A DNA stretch of 64,000 bases from Armatimonadota bacterium (GTDB lineage Bacteria > Armatimonadota > Zipacnadia > JAUWAU01), in NCBI GenBank assembly GCA_030601885.1, contig JAUWAU010000025.1:23899-87898 (forward strand). Reading direction: 5' to 3'. The notes below the pieces were generated by a model. The model saw only the letters and a program-made list of their open reading frames with translations, ran no database searches and had not been told where the DNA came from. The translations under genes and the position numbers were made by a program. Shown here one piece after another: positions 33,866 to 41,694 of this stretch; the stretch's first letter is position 1, and every line of letters starts with the position of its first letter.

Positions 33866-34912
33866 CCGCAGCACCAACTCGCACACCACCATCCGATGGT
33901 CCGAGTTCTCCGTGGGGATAACCCGCAGCGTGGTGGCCTGCAGGTGCGGGCTCAGCCACACCTGGTCAATGCGCGACACGGGCGCGTCGTTGACCATGGT
34001 GTTGGGCCAGCCGATGCCAGCTTCGGGGAAGGCGTCTCGCAGGTGCGCACGCAGCGGCCGAAACAGTGCATCGCCGCCGGGGGTGTTGAAGTCGCCGCCG
34101 AAGATGGTGAGCTCGCCTCTGGCCTCCGCGGCATGGGTCGCCACCACCTGCATCTGATTGGCCCGCACTTGGCGCGTCTCGTCGGCCTCGCGCCAGGTGG
34201 ACGGTCGCCAGATATCTGCACGCGTCGCTGGCAGAGAGAGGTGCAGGGACGCGACAACCAGCTCCTGAGGCGGGTCGAGTCGCGCGGGTCTCACCCGCGT
34301 TAAGCAGAGGAAGACATTCTCTCGTGCGGTTATCGGCAGCGCTTCCAGCTCTCCGCGCACCAGGACGGCCGCGTCGAATGATGCCGCCATCCGCCACTCG
34401 CTCTTGCCCTCGATGAGCGCTCTCAGTTCGTGGTCGCCGGGCCGCTCCTGCAGCAGCAGGATGTCGGGGTCCTGCGCCAGGGCCTCGCGCGCGGCGGCCA
34501 CTGAGCCCCCACAGCAATTGAGCGACACCACACGCAGCGCCCGCCCCTCAGCCCGTCCGGCGCGCCAGACTTTGCCTCCCTTGTGCCCCACCGTCCGCAT
34601 CAGCGCACGCGGCTCCTCACAGATTGCGACGATCGCGACGAGCCATGCTGCTGCGACCAACAGGCTCCGCCGCTTCGCCTGACCGGACAGGGATGCCAGG
34701 CCAAAGATGACTCCCGGCCACACCCAGAACACGAAGGGCCAGATGGTGATGGGGTCCCATCCCGCGGGGCGAAGCGCATACACGACACATAAGAACACAC
34801 ACGAAGCCACCGAAACGGCGGCGCAAGCCAGGCGGGTCCTCTCTGCTACGTCGGGGCGCGTCTGCCGGCCGGAAAGCGTCACAACTCGAGAATTCATCGT
34901 TCTGTTGATCAC
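33794..34912 (-). CDS. Membrane-anchored endonuclease/exonuclease/phosphatase-family protein
   Basis: 372 residues. Three hydrophobic helices in the first ~105 residues, then an EEP domain (about 125-350): LRVVSLNCCGG, DILLLQERPG, ELTIFGGDFNTPGGD, RIDQVWLS and the catalytic NSDHRMVVCELVL. This matches the membrane-bound EEP proteins often annotated as endonuclease or phosphodiesterase. The final ~24 residues and the stop codon are read from inside the 95-bp palindromic element, so the natural C-terminus has been replaced; the catalytic core ends just before and looks intact. Start could be GTG 34912 or ATG 34897; neither has a strong ribosome site. Confidence 0.82.
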   Translation of the reverse strand: MINRTMNSRVVTLSGRQTRPDVAERTRLACAAVSVASCVFLCVVYALRPAGWDPITIWPFVFWVWPGVIFGLASLSGQAKRRSLLVAAAWLVAIVAICEEPRALMRTVGHKGGKVWRAGRAEGRALRVVSLNCCGGSVAAAREALAQDPDILLLQERPGDHELRALIEGKSEWRMAASFDAAVLVRGELEALPITARENVFLCLTRVRPARLDPPQELVVASLHLSLPATRADIWRPSTWREADETRQVRANQMQVVATHAAEARGELTIFGGDFNTPGGDALFRPLRAHLRDAFPEAGIGWPNTMVNDAPVSRIDQVWLSPHLQATTLRVIPTENSDHRMVVCELVLRNSGDTILNYWSRVWCALNLGLAQ

Positions 34913-35087
34913 ATGCCGATGCTTGATTAGCCCGCTGTTCGTCCGCGTCCGCGCTATTCCTGCACTGTGGCGCGGCGCCGTACGGAGGAAGACAACGGTC
35001 TGAAACAGAAGGCGGCACCGAGGATCGTCAACCCGCCCACACCGGACGGCGACGACCTGATTGCCGAGGTGCGCTACAGTGAACGAT

Positions 35088-36764
35088 ATGCCTATTCTCG
35101 TTTCGTGTCTGGCTTCAGCCTACCTTATCACGACCTGCCTGCCGCAGCCGGTGAACGCGGATACGATCAGTTGGAAGGCCACCGGCAGGGGGGGAGCCGT
35201 CGCGGCAGGCAAGAGCGGAGCCGTAGAGGCGGGTGTGCAGCTCCTCGAAAGCGGAGGCAATGCGGCCGACGCCGCGGTGGCCACACTGCTCGCGCTCACG
35301 ATCACCGACTACGGCTCGTTTGCCATCGGTGGGGAGGCGCCGTTCATCATCTACGACGCGAAGAAGCGGGAAGTGAAAGTGCTGTGCGGCCTCGGGCGGG
35401 CGCCCCGGGATCCGAAGGCCATCGACTGGTACCACGCAAACACCATCCCCGATGGCGGCAGCTACCGGGCCATGCCCGTACCCGGCGCCCTGCACCTTTG
35501 TATTAGCGCACTCGAGCTGTACGGGACCAAGAGCTTCGAGGATGCAGTGGCCCCGGCCCTGGCGCTCCTGGACGCCGGAGGGCGCTCCTGGTATCCGGCT
35601 CTGGCCGCCACGCTCCGCAAGATGGTGGAGCGCGAGCGGGAGACGAAGGGCACGCGCGAAGAGAAACTGCGGGCTGCCCGGGACCGCTTCTATAAGGGCG
35701 ACATCGCCGACGATCTGGTGCGATGGTATCAACAGGTCGGCTCCTTCCTCCGCAAGGCCGACCTCGAGGCCCATGTCACCACCGTCGAGGACCCCGTCTC
35801 GATCGTGTACCGGGGCTACACCGTGCACAAGTGCAACACCTGGACGCAGGGACCGGTGCTGTGCCAGACGCTGAGGCTGCTCGAGGGCTACGACCTGAAG
35901 AGCATGGAGCATCTCTCGGCCGACTACATCCACGTCCTCACAGAGGCCATGAAGCTGGCGTATGCGGACCGGGACACGTACTACGGCGATCCGGCCTTCG
36001 TGGATGTGCCGCTTCGGGCGCTGCTTTCGGACCGCTACACCAGGCTCCGCCGTCCGCTCATCGACATGAAGACGGCATCGGTCGAGCGCCGCCCCGGCGA
36101 TCCCGCCGGCATGAACTCGCTGAAGACGGCGTCCGCCGCGAGGGACAACCTCGTCCGGAGGCCGATCTCGGACACCACCACCTGTGTTGTCGCCGATCGT
36201 TGGGGAAACGTTGTGGCGGCCACGCCGAGCTGCAATCTCGGGGGCAACAAGCCAGATCCGAACACGGGTGTGGTGCAGGGGAACCGGCTGCGCTGCCTCA
36301 ATACGGCGCCCGGCCATCCGAACCGCATCGAGCCGGGGAAGCGCCCACGCATCACGCTCACGCCGACGCTGGTCACGAGGGACGGCAGGCCCGTAATCGC
36401 CATCAGCGTCGCCGGCGGGGACCTACAGGACCAGACGACGCTGAACGTGCTGCTCAGTCACATCGAGTTCGGGAAGCTCCCCGCCGATGCGGTGACGGCG
36501 CCGCGTTTCAACACGAGCCACATGGAGAACTCCTTCGATTCCAATCCGCACCGCGATGCCGCCTTCAAGTCCGCGGGCAGCCTGCGCGTGCACACTGGCG
36601 TCGCCGAGGAAGTTCGGGACGAGCTCAAAAACCGAGGCCACGACATGACTACAACGGACGAACCAATCGCCAGCCCGGTCATGATCTACATCGACCAGAA
36701 TACGGGGACGATCTACGCCGCCGGCGACCCCGAAGCCCATCGCTACGCCGCGGCGCTTCCGTGA
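35088..36764 (+). CDS. Gamma-glutamyltransferase-family protein
   Basis: 558 residues from ATG 35088, which begins a signal peptide (VSCLASAYLITTCLPQPVNA). Family segments: GGAVAAGKSGAVEAGVQLLESGGNAADAAVA, FAIGGEAPFIIYDAK, a middle HVLTEAMKLAYADRD and the putative autoprocessing/nucleophile Thr in SDTTTCVVADRWGNVVAAT, where the usual TTH is TTT. The usual S-G-I/L-N arrangement late in the protein is altered (NLGGNKPDPNTG). It would act on glutathione or gamma-glutamyl peptides outside the membrane, or be an acylase-like relative. Ends 15 bp before copy 2 of the palindromic element. Confidence 0.88.
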   Translation: MPILVSCLASAYLITTCLPQPVNADTISWKATGRGGAVAAGKSGAVEAGVQLLESGGNAADAAVATLLALTITDYGSFAIGGEAPFIIYDAKKREVKVLCGLGRAPRDPKAIDWYHANTIPDGGSYRAMPVPGALHLCISALELYGTKSFEDAVAPALALLDAGGRSWYPALAATLRKMVERERETKGTREEKLRAARDRFYKGDIADDLVRWYQQVGSFLRKADLEAHVTTVEDPVSIVYRGYTVHKCNTWTQGPVLCQTLRLLEGYDLKSMEHLSADYIHVLTEAMKLAYADRDTYYGDPAFVDVPLRALLSDRYTRLRRPLIDMKTASVERRPGDPAGMNSLKTASAARDNLVRRPISDTTTCVVADRWGNVVAATPSCNLGGNKPDPNTGVVQGNRLRCLNTAPGHPNRIEPGKRPRITLTPTLVTRDGRPVIAISVAGGDLQDQTTLNVLLSHIEFGKLPADAVTAPRFNTSHMENSFDSNPHRDAAFKSAGSLRVHTGVAEEVRDELKNRGHDMTTTDEPIASPVMIYIDQNTGTIYAAGDPEAHRYAAALP

Positions 36765-36778
36765 GTGACCCATTCGCG

Positions 36779-36873
36779 AATTCTGGGGACACCATACTTA
36801 ATTATTGGGCGAATCCGAAGTTCAACGCGCAGTACACTCGACTCCAATAATTAAGTATGGTGTCCCCAGAATT
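36779..36873. mobile_element. REP/RAYT-type palindromic element, copy 2
   Basis: Same 95-bp length and identical 30-bp inverted ends as copy 1 (36779-36808 and 36844-36873). The 35-base centre differs from copy 1 at five positions, so the copies are not newly duplicated, yet the ends have stayed identical. It follows the gamma-glutamyltransferase stop and occupies the leader of the next gene. Confidence 0.75.
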
Positions 36874-36924
36874 CCAGCGTGCTCAAGTTGCGGGACCGCT
36901 GTGCCGATGTCCTCACGAGGAGAT

Positions 36925-37812
36925 ATGTCCGCGGATGCATTTTGGGCACAGATTCCTGTTCTCGCGATCGTGGCGATAGCCGCCCTTGCCGCGGTTTTCT
37001 GCCATTGGGCGGCCGCGTTGAACGCCCAGGCGCGCGAGCTGCTGGGCCGGATCGAGGAGCGACTCGCGGCACCCCATGGGTCAGCATGGCGACCGGAGGT
37101 GGGCACGGGGGAGTCGGGGGCAGAACCGATGGATGTGGCGGTGCATACCGAGCTGCGGCTGCGTCGCGTCGAGCGAGCCCTCACCGAGCTCACCCAGCGA
37201 CTCAGTGCATACGATGCATTGGCCGAGGAGTTGAGTGCCCTCCGTGGGGAACTGCGTGCGAGACAGAGGCCATCGTCCACCTCTGGCCGGCCGGACTCGT
37301 CCTCACCCGTTGTGGGTCGCCGCCCCGAGTCGCCTCGACGGCCCGCGCGTCAGGGTCCCGAGTCGGAGCGCTCTGGGCAGAGGCCGGAGGCATCGGCGCC
37401 GCCTGCTGCGGCAGTCCCGAAGACACCAGAGCGTCGGGCAGCCCCGGGAGCCGACGTGCTGGCCGCCCGGGCGGCCGAGCTGGCCCGCCAACTGTCCCCG
37501 CGCCAGTGGCGCATCATCGAGCACCTCGCCAGAGCGCCGTCGAATGGCCTCGTGCAGGAGCGTCTCTGCCAGGAGACCGAGTGTTCCCACGCCGATATCT
37601 TCAATCTCAATTATGAGGGCCTCGTCGGCACGCAGCGCGCTGCCGACGACTCCGCGACGGCCGTATACCTCAGCAAGCTCGGACAGGTCGTGGCGCGCCG
37701 CCTTTGGCCGCACGGCTCGCCGGCGGCGTCGCCGCCACCGGCACCAGCCGCCGCTGGCCCACAGCCGCGTGGTTCGCCAGAATCCACGCTACTTCGGGTA
37801 GTTCCGGGCTGA
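36925..37812 (+). CDS. Membrane-anchored coiled-coil protein with C-terminal winged-helix domain
   Basis: 295 residues from ATG 36925 (ATG 36907 also in frame). One membrane helix (about 9-30), a coiled coil (about 30-110, LRRVERALTELTQRLSAYDALAEEL), a Pro/Arg-rich linker, then a winged-helix-like domain (about 205-275: LSPRQWRIIEHLARAPSNGLVQERLCQETECSHADIFNLNYEGLV ... VYLSKLGQVVARRLW). No named family recognised. It could tether a DNA-binding or protein-binding domain to the membrane. GAGGAG is only two bases before ATG 36925, so the start is uncertain. Confidence 0.6.
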   Translation: MSADAFWAQIPVLAIVAIAALAAVFCHWAAALNAQARELLGRIEERLAAPHGSAWRPEVGTGESGAEPMDVAVHTELRLRRVERALTELTQRLSAYDALAEELSALRGELRARQRPSSTSGRPDSSSPVVGRRPESPRRPARQGPESERSGQRPEASAPPAAAVPKTPERRAAPGADVLAARAAELARQLSPRQWRIIEHLARAPSNGLVQERLCQETECSHADIFNLNYEGLVGTQRAADDSATAVYLSKLGQVVARRLWPHGSPAASPPPAPAAAGPQPRGSPESTLLRVVPG

Positions 37813-37983
37813 TCGGGTCTCGCGGCAGTAGCTGAGCAATTGCTGCGCCTCCGACTCGTCAGACTGCAGGCTGATGGCTTTTTCCAGAAGCGGCGTCCTC
37901 GCGTGGATGAAGTAGACCTCGATCAGCCCCGTGGCGAGCTTCCCCACGATCTTGACGTGATGCCATTCGTCGTCGAGAAACCC
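37789..37983 (-). pseudogene. C-terminal remnant resembling a LamG/DUF1080-type glycan protein
   Basis: The 64 codons from about 37983 to the stop contain EWHHVKIVGKLATGLIEVYF, the pattern (xHHVKIVRxxxxGxIEVYFD) seen in concanavalin-like domains of secreted glycan hydrolases. There is no plausible start, signal peptide or domain body upstream; the frame to 38250 is unlike protein and is opposed by another gene. Read as a decayed 3' fragment. Confidence 0.4.
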
Positions 37984-38088
37984 ACGTCTCCCAGCCTGGA
38001 GGTCGATGGCGCCAAGCCGGCGAAATGCGCGGGCGCACGCGCAGGCTGTGGCGTGCCTACAGCAAAGGCGGGCCGGAGGTGAGAACGG

Positions 38089-38400
38089 ATGAATATCTTC
38101 GCCAAGGAATGCCTCCTCAAATGGCCGGACCAGGAGGAGGCCATTGCCTCGCTGGACGCCAGGATCGGCGCCCGTTGGAAGGAGGGAGAGACGAAGGGAA
38201 CGGGGTCCGGCTACTTCACCCTCATTCGAGGCCGCGTGCCCACTATGCACGAGGTGCGGGTCACGAGGTTGAAGCTGTACATTACGGACCGCAAGGGGCC
38301 CAAGTACGTGGCGGACGTGATGATCTCATTGCCTCAGCCGATCGACCGCCCGGGAACGGAAGTGCCGATTACCATCGAGACCATCGAAGAGGTCAAATGA
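38089..38400 (+). CDS. Hypothetical 103-residue protein
   Basis: Preceded by a very strong ribosome site, GGAGGTGAG at about 38074-38082. The protein is mixed alpha/beta in character: FAKECLLKWPDQEEAIASLDARIG, then a tight YFTLIRGRVPTMHEVRVTRLKLYITDRKG and an acidic end ITIETIEEVK. No signal peptide or membrane helix; cytoplasmic. I do not recognise the family. Good codon texture and start make it likely real. Confidence 0.55.
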   Translation: MNIFAKECLLKWPDQEEAIASLDARIGARWKEGETKGTGSGYFTLIRGRVPTMHEVRVTRLKLYITDRKGPKYVADVMISLPQPIDRPGTEVPITIETIEEVK

Positions 38401-38675
38401 CGTGGAGCAGGCGCTTGGGCCGTCAGGCCCGGTGGAGCCGTTCGAGGCGTATGAGCGGCCGATGAGCACTTTGACCGCGCCGCCAGGCGCCAGAAGCCGA
38501 GGGCCTTCTCGGGCAGCTCGGCCAGCTTCAGCGGCGCGAGGCGACTCGCGAAGGCGGATGGCGACGGCGGGGGGATACAGGGGGGCGATCCCTGAGCCGT
38601 CTCGACCAGCGGAAAACCGCTGACAGGAGGCGATGAGCCCGGCCGAGAACAAGCCCACCAACCGGAGGTGCAGAC

Positions 38676-38876
38676 ATGCCAACCATCGTCGTGGAAGGCC
38701 CACCCATCACGGACCTTGACGTAAAGCGCAACTTCGTCAAATCCCTCACCGATGCTGCCGAGGAGGCCTTCGGCATTCCGCGACAGGCCTACGTGGTGCT
38801 GCTGAAGGAGAACCGGCCGGAGAATGTGGGGGTGGGTGGGGAGCTGCTGGTGGATAGGTACAAATCCAGTGCGTGA
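38676..38876 (+). CDS. 4-oxalocrotonate tautomerase-like protein
   Basis: 66 residues, the size of the 4-OT family. It starts MPTIVVEGPPI, giving the catalytic amino-terminal Pro after Met removal, and continues VKRNFVKSLTDAAEEAFGI with a conserved second half (VVLLKENRPENVGVGGELL). GGAGG eight bases upstream fits. It should tautomerise an enol/keto or related small acid; the substrate cannot be told from sequence and there is no aromatic-degradation operon around it. Confidence 0.88.
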   Translation: MPTIVVEGPPITDLDVKRNFVKSLTDAAEEAFGIPRQAYVVLLKENRPENVGVGGELLVDRYKSSA

Positions 38877-38965
38877 CGGCGCTGTCGGAACGACGGCAGC
38901 GCGGCGGGCGACTGGCTGGAGGGTGCAGCGATGCAAGACGGTGTCTCAGAGGATGGGCGAGCGTA

Positions 38966-39112
38966 TCAGCCCTCCGGGACCAGCCTCACCACGTACGCGT
39001 CGCCGGTTCCGCCGCCGAACTTCGTCGGTGGTGCGTTGGGCGTGACGGGGAAGTCCGTCGATGCTGTGCTGCCGACAAGATAGACCGTGCCTTTCGCGCT
39101 CAGCGCCAGGCT
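38966..39112 (-). pseudogene. C-terminal remnant of an SBBP beta-propeller protein
   Basis: The reading frame ending at TGA 38968-38966 gives SLALSAKGTVYLVGSTAST, then DFPVTPNAPPTKFGGGTGDA, ending YVVRLVPEG. This is the diagnostic SBBP repeat (LALDxxGNxYVxGxTxSxDFPxTxGAxQ). Only about one repeat remains and no start exists upstream. The rest of a normally several-hundred-residue surface protein is missing. Confidence 0.6.
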
Positions 39113-39123
39113 ACGGCTATGCG

Positions 39124-39366
39124 TCAAGACTGCAAGGTCAACCCGAAGCCCGGCACGTTAAGCTTCCCATCCATGAACCTGAATGCGGAGTAGTCAACCC
39201 GCTCGGCTTTGCCCGGGATACCCTCCACGATCACCACGAGCAGCGCGGCGAAGAGGTCTCGTCTCAGCAGCACAAACAGGCCTGCACCCACCACCACGAG
39301 GCCGAAGGCAATGAAGCCCGGCCAGTGCCACCAGCCCCACGCCGTCGAATCCGTCTGGTCACTCAT
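39124..39366 (-). CDS. Small membrane protein
   Basis: 80 residues from ATG 39366, with GAGGGGGG about 6-8 bases upstream. The N-terminus (WGWWHWPGFIAFGLVVVGAGLFVLL) is a membrane helix, a second hydrophobic stretch LFAALLVVIVEGI follows, and the last 30 residues are polar. No family recognised. The longer frame to 39465 is poor sequence without a ribosome site. Confidence 0.45.
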   Translation of the reverse strand: MSDQTDSTAWGWWHWPGFIAFGLVVVGAGLFVLLRRDLFAALLVVIVEGIPGKAERVDYSAFRFMDGKLNVPGFGLTLQS

Positions 39367-39492
39367 GGCTGTCCCCCCTCGAGCTCCCGTGTCCTGTTCG
39401 CTCTGGCCGTCGGCCTTCGCCCAAGCAAGGCGCCTTCCCGGACATGGCAAAACGCCGCCCGGCATGGTGCGGCTCCGGAGGCCGCGCCGCCG

Positions 39493-39579
39493 TCAACTGT
39501 AGGGCCGGATCCCCAGAGCCATGCACACCGCAAAGACGACTACCAGCCCGGCGATGATCCCAACTATGATGGCCCGCAT
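39493..39579 (-). CDS. Possible 28-residue membrane peptide
   Basis: ATG 39579 to TGA 39493 encodes MRAIIVGIIAGLVVVFAVCM and a short polar tail. It is a single hydrophobic helix with a basic start and looks like a real micro-membrane protein, sitting upstream of and parallel to the 80-residue membrane protein. GAGG about 10 bases upstream is only a weak ribosome site. The 300 bp on its other side hold no gene I can support. Confidence 0.3.
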   Translation of the reverse strand: MRAIIVGIIAGLVVVFAVCMALGIRPYS

Positions 39580-39878
39580 TGGCCTGGCCTCGTGAGAGGA
39601 GAATCTGGCGCCTCATTCGGCGAAAGGGTGCCGCCCGGTAGCTTCGCGGTTGCGGGAGCGTCCACCTTATGAGGGACGATGATGTCGGCTTCCATCGATC
39701 GCAGTCACTTCGGTCTACTCTCTGGCCCCGTGGGCGTGCAGAGGATGTGAGCGCCAACCGGCGAAGGATATGCTGGAGACGATATGCCGGGAAGCCCGGC
39801 CCGCGGAGAGCCGGCTCGTATGCTGCCCCGGCACGAGACGTGCAACAATCCGCCGCTTGGCGGAGAGGAGGCTGAGCC

Positions 39879-40820
39879 ATGACAATCAGAGTAGCCTGCG
39901 TTTGTGTCGCGCTCGTTGCGCTCTTGCTCGTTCCGGCGCTCGGACAGGAGGGCGCGACGCCGGCTCCCCCGGCGACGGGCGGGCCAGACGCCGAGACACT
40001 GCGCAAGATGGCTGAGGGCGAGGTGGATCCCGTCGAATTGATGCGTCAGATGGGGGCCAAGGAGGAGGATATACTGGGCCTCCAACTCATGTCGCAGGTC
40101 ATGGGGGCGGACATGGGGCAGATGATGCTCCTGATGATGTTGGCCGACCAGGGCAAGAAGGAGGACCAGGGCAAGAAGGACGACGACATAATGGGCATGA
40201 TGCTCTTCATGAAGGCGCTGGGCGCCGGCGCCACCAAGCAGCCCATCGCGCTACTGGAGGGCCGGACGCTGATCGTGATCGAGGACGGTGTGGTGTACAA
40301 TATCGACACGGAGAGGATGCGGATTGAGGGAACCGTCGCGTATCGTCCGAAGAAGGGCGCAGCCGACCTGACAGCGCTCCTGCCGCTGATCATGCAGACT
40401 CAGGGAAAGGCGCAGGGCACTGGCTGCCTGAGCAACATGAGGCAGCTCTGCATGTCGGCGCAGATGTACGCCGGGGACAACGGGGACATGCTGCCCACTG
40501 AGCAATGGCCCGATCAGCTTGCAGCTTACGTCAAGAACCGCGCGATCTACACCTGTCCCGGCGCGCCCGGGAAGGCCGTCGCCTATGCCATCAACGAAGC
40601 GCTCATCGGCGCTCGAACGGGCGACGTCAAGCGCCCGAGCGAGACGGTGCTTTTCTTTGAGTCGGATCAGGCCCAGGAGCTACCGTTCGGAGGCCCGGAC
40701 GCAGTCACTGGCCCACCACGGCATGAGGGGCGGGTGGTTGTCGGTTTCGTTGACGGGCACGCCAAGTTTGTGTCGCCGGAGGAGCTGCGGGAGCTTCTGG
40801 CGCGGGATCCCTTCCAGTAG
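39879..40820 (+). CDS. Secreted protein with prepilin/DUF1559-like C-terminal domain
   Basis: 313 residues with a classical signal peptide (to about residue 23, LVALLLVPALGQ). Residues 50-120 are Met/Lys/Asp-rich (GQMMLLMMLADQGKKEDQGKK). The C-terminal 130 residues carry the DUF1559/H-X9-DG pattern of pseudopilin-like proteins: CLSNMRQLCMSAQMYAGDNG, TCPG, YAINEAL, RPSETVLFFES and RHEGRVVVGFVDGHAKFV. Those proteins normally have a type IV prepilin leader with the conserved N-methyl-Phe helix; here it is replaced by an ordinary Sec signal. GGAGG at 39866-39870 supports the ATG. Confidence 0.7.
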   Translation: MTIRVACVCVALVALLLVPALGQEGATPAPPATGGPDAETLRKMAEGEVDPVELMRQMGAKEEDILGLQLMSQVMGADMGQMMLLMMLADQGKKEDQGKKDDDIMGMMLFMKALGAGATKQPIALLEGRTLIVIEDGVVYNIDTERMRIEGTVAYRPKKGAADLTALLPLIMQTQGKAQGTGCLSNMRQLCMSAQMYAGDNGDMLPTEQWPDQLAAYVKNRAIYTCPGAPGKAVAYAINEALIGARTGDVKRPSETVLFFESDQAQELPFGGPDAVTGPPRHEGRVVVGFVDGHAKFVSPEELRELLARDPFQ

Positions 40821-40827
40821 CTCGCGG

Positions 40828-41016
40828 CGCAAGTTCAAGCGAGCGGTGTCCCAGGAGCTGGCCAAGCCAATTTCCCCCCACGAGTCGCAGTTGGCGTACG
40901 TACCAACGCAGTACGTGTCAGAGGTCGTGCGAGAGGCAGGCTACAGCGGCATTGCCTACGTCAGTTCGCAACGGCCGGGCGGTCGGAACGTTGTGGTGTT
41001 CGACCCGTCGGGACAA
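40828..41016 (+). pseudogene. C-terminal remnant of a RES-domain toxin
   Basis: Just after the previous stop, in the same frame, a stretch reads HESQLAYVPTQYVSEVVREA, then GYSGIAYVSSQRPGGRNVVVFD. This matches the end of the RES domain (YVPTQxLAExIRxxGYDGIxYxSS..GGxNLVLFD), the NAD-degrading toxin of Xre-MbcA/RES modules. The N-terminal two thirds and any antitoxin are absent, and the frame runs straight into an IS110 fragment. A dead gene. Confidence 0.55.
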
Positions 41017-41215
41017 GAAGCGCGCCGTTGTGGGGGTGGCGCACTCCATCCTGCTAATCGCGTATCACATGCTCAAGACGCACCAGGCGTACGTTGAACT
41101 GGGGGCGGAGCACTTCCACCAGATCCACCCCGAGCGCCAGAAGCGATACTTCGTCAAACGCCTGCAGGCTCTCGGACACACGGTCATCCTGGACGCGCAG
41201 CCACAGGCCGCGTAG
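41009..41215 (+). pseudogene. C-terminal fragment of an IS110-family transposase
   Basis: About 68 codons reading KKRAVVGVAHSILLIAYHML, then YVELGAEHFHQIHPERQKRY and FVKRLQALGHTVIL. This is the end of the IS110/IS116/IS902 transposase (xRAxVAVAHSxLxIxYHML...YxELGxDYF..R). The DEDD catalytic domain and Ser region are missing. The fragment begins exactly where the RES remnant ends, marking an insertion or deletion junction. Confidence 0.7.
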
Positions 41216-41358
41216 CCGGAATCTTCGGAGGAGTTCGCCATGGCCCGGTCGGCCACCCGGAAACGACGAAGATCTCCGCCCCGAGGTTGGTGGCTCTGTG
41301 TAGTGAGGCAAGCGACTCCGCCGAAGCGGCTATGTCGCTCGCGCGAAGGCGGAAGGCC

Positions 41359-41380
41359 GGCGGGGAAGGGCATCCCCGCC
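41359..41380. repeat. Hairpin repeat
   Basis: GGCGGGGA (41359-41366) and TCCCCGCC (41373-41380) form a perfect 8-bp stem with a 6-base loop, in the gene-free stretch 41216-41694. It is one of several hairpins in this region and has no T-run. Confidence 0.45.
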
Positions 41381-41429
41381 CTACAGCTCGGCCTGCGGCC
41401 GAAATCTTCGGGGTAGTTTCGGGGAGAGA

Positions 41430-41576
41430 GGGGCTGTTGAAAAACCCAGGCGACACGCCCGTTCGCGTAGCGCGGGCTTTCCAGCCCGCGATGTCGGCCT
41501 GGAAAGGCCGACCTACGCGGTGGGCGGACGGTGGCCAGACGACCAGCCGCCGGGGCCGGGGTTTTTCAACAGCCCC
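41430..41576. mobile_element. 147-bp MITE-like element with internal cruciform
   Basis: Perfect 18-bp inverted ends, 41430-41447 and 41559-41576 (GGGGCTGTTGAAAAACCC). Inside, CGCGTAG (41464-41470) pairs with CTACGCG (41513-41519) and encloses two 8-bp hairpins: 41471-41490 with loop TTCC and 41493-41512 with loop GGAA. It encodes nothing. The ends resemble the edge of the IS1380-type element near 63720 (GCTGTTTGAAAAAGC). Confidence 0.6.
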
Positions 41577-41629
41577 AGAGATCCCGAAACTCCACGATGA
41601 AGATTGGCCCGACGTGCCACTGAGGCCCA

Positions 41630-41648
41630 CCCAGGCTGGCAGCCTGGG
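41630..41648. repeat. CCCAGGC hairpin repeat, copy 1
   Basis: CCCAGGC (41630-41636) and GCCTGGG (41642-41648), followed by CTACAC. The same hairpin with the same CTACAC flank occurs at 55422-55441, showing a dispersed repeat family. Confidence 0.5.
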
Positions 41649-41694
41649 CTACACATGAGTGGCCGATGTGCGGAATCTTCGAGGCGGACAAGGG

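Noticed and set aside
37840..38082. Plus-strand 80-codon frame before the 103-residue gene
   Set aside because: Opposite the LamG-like remnant; no motif, and its codon texture is poor.
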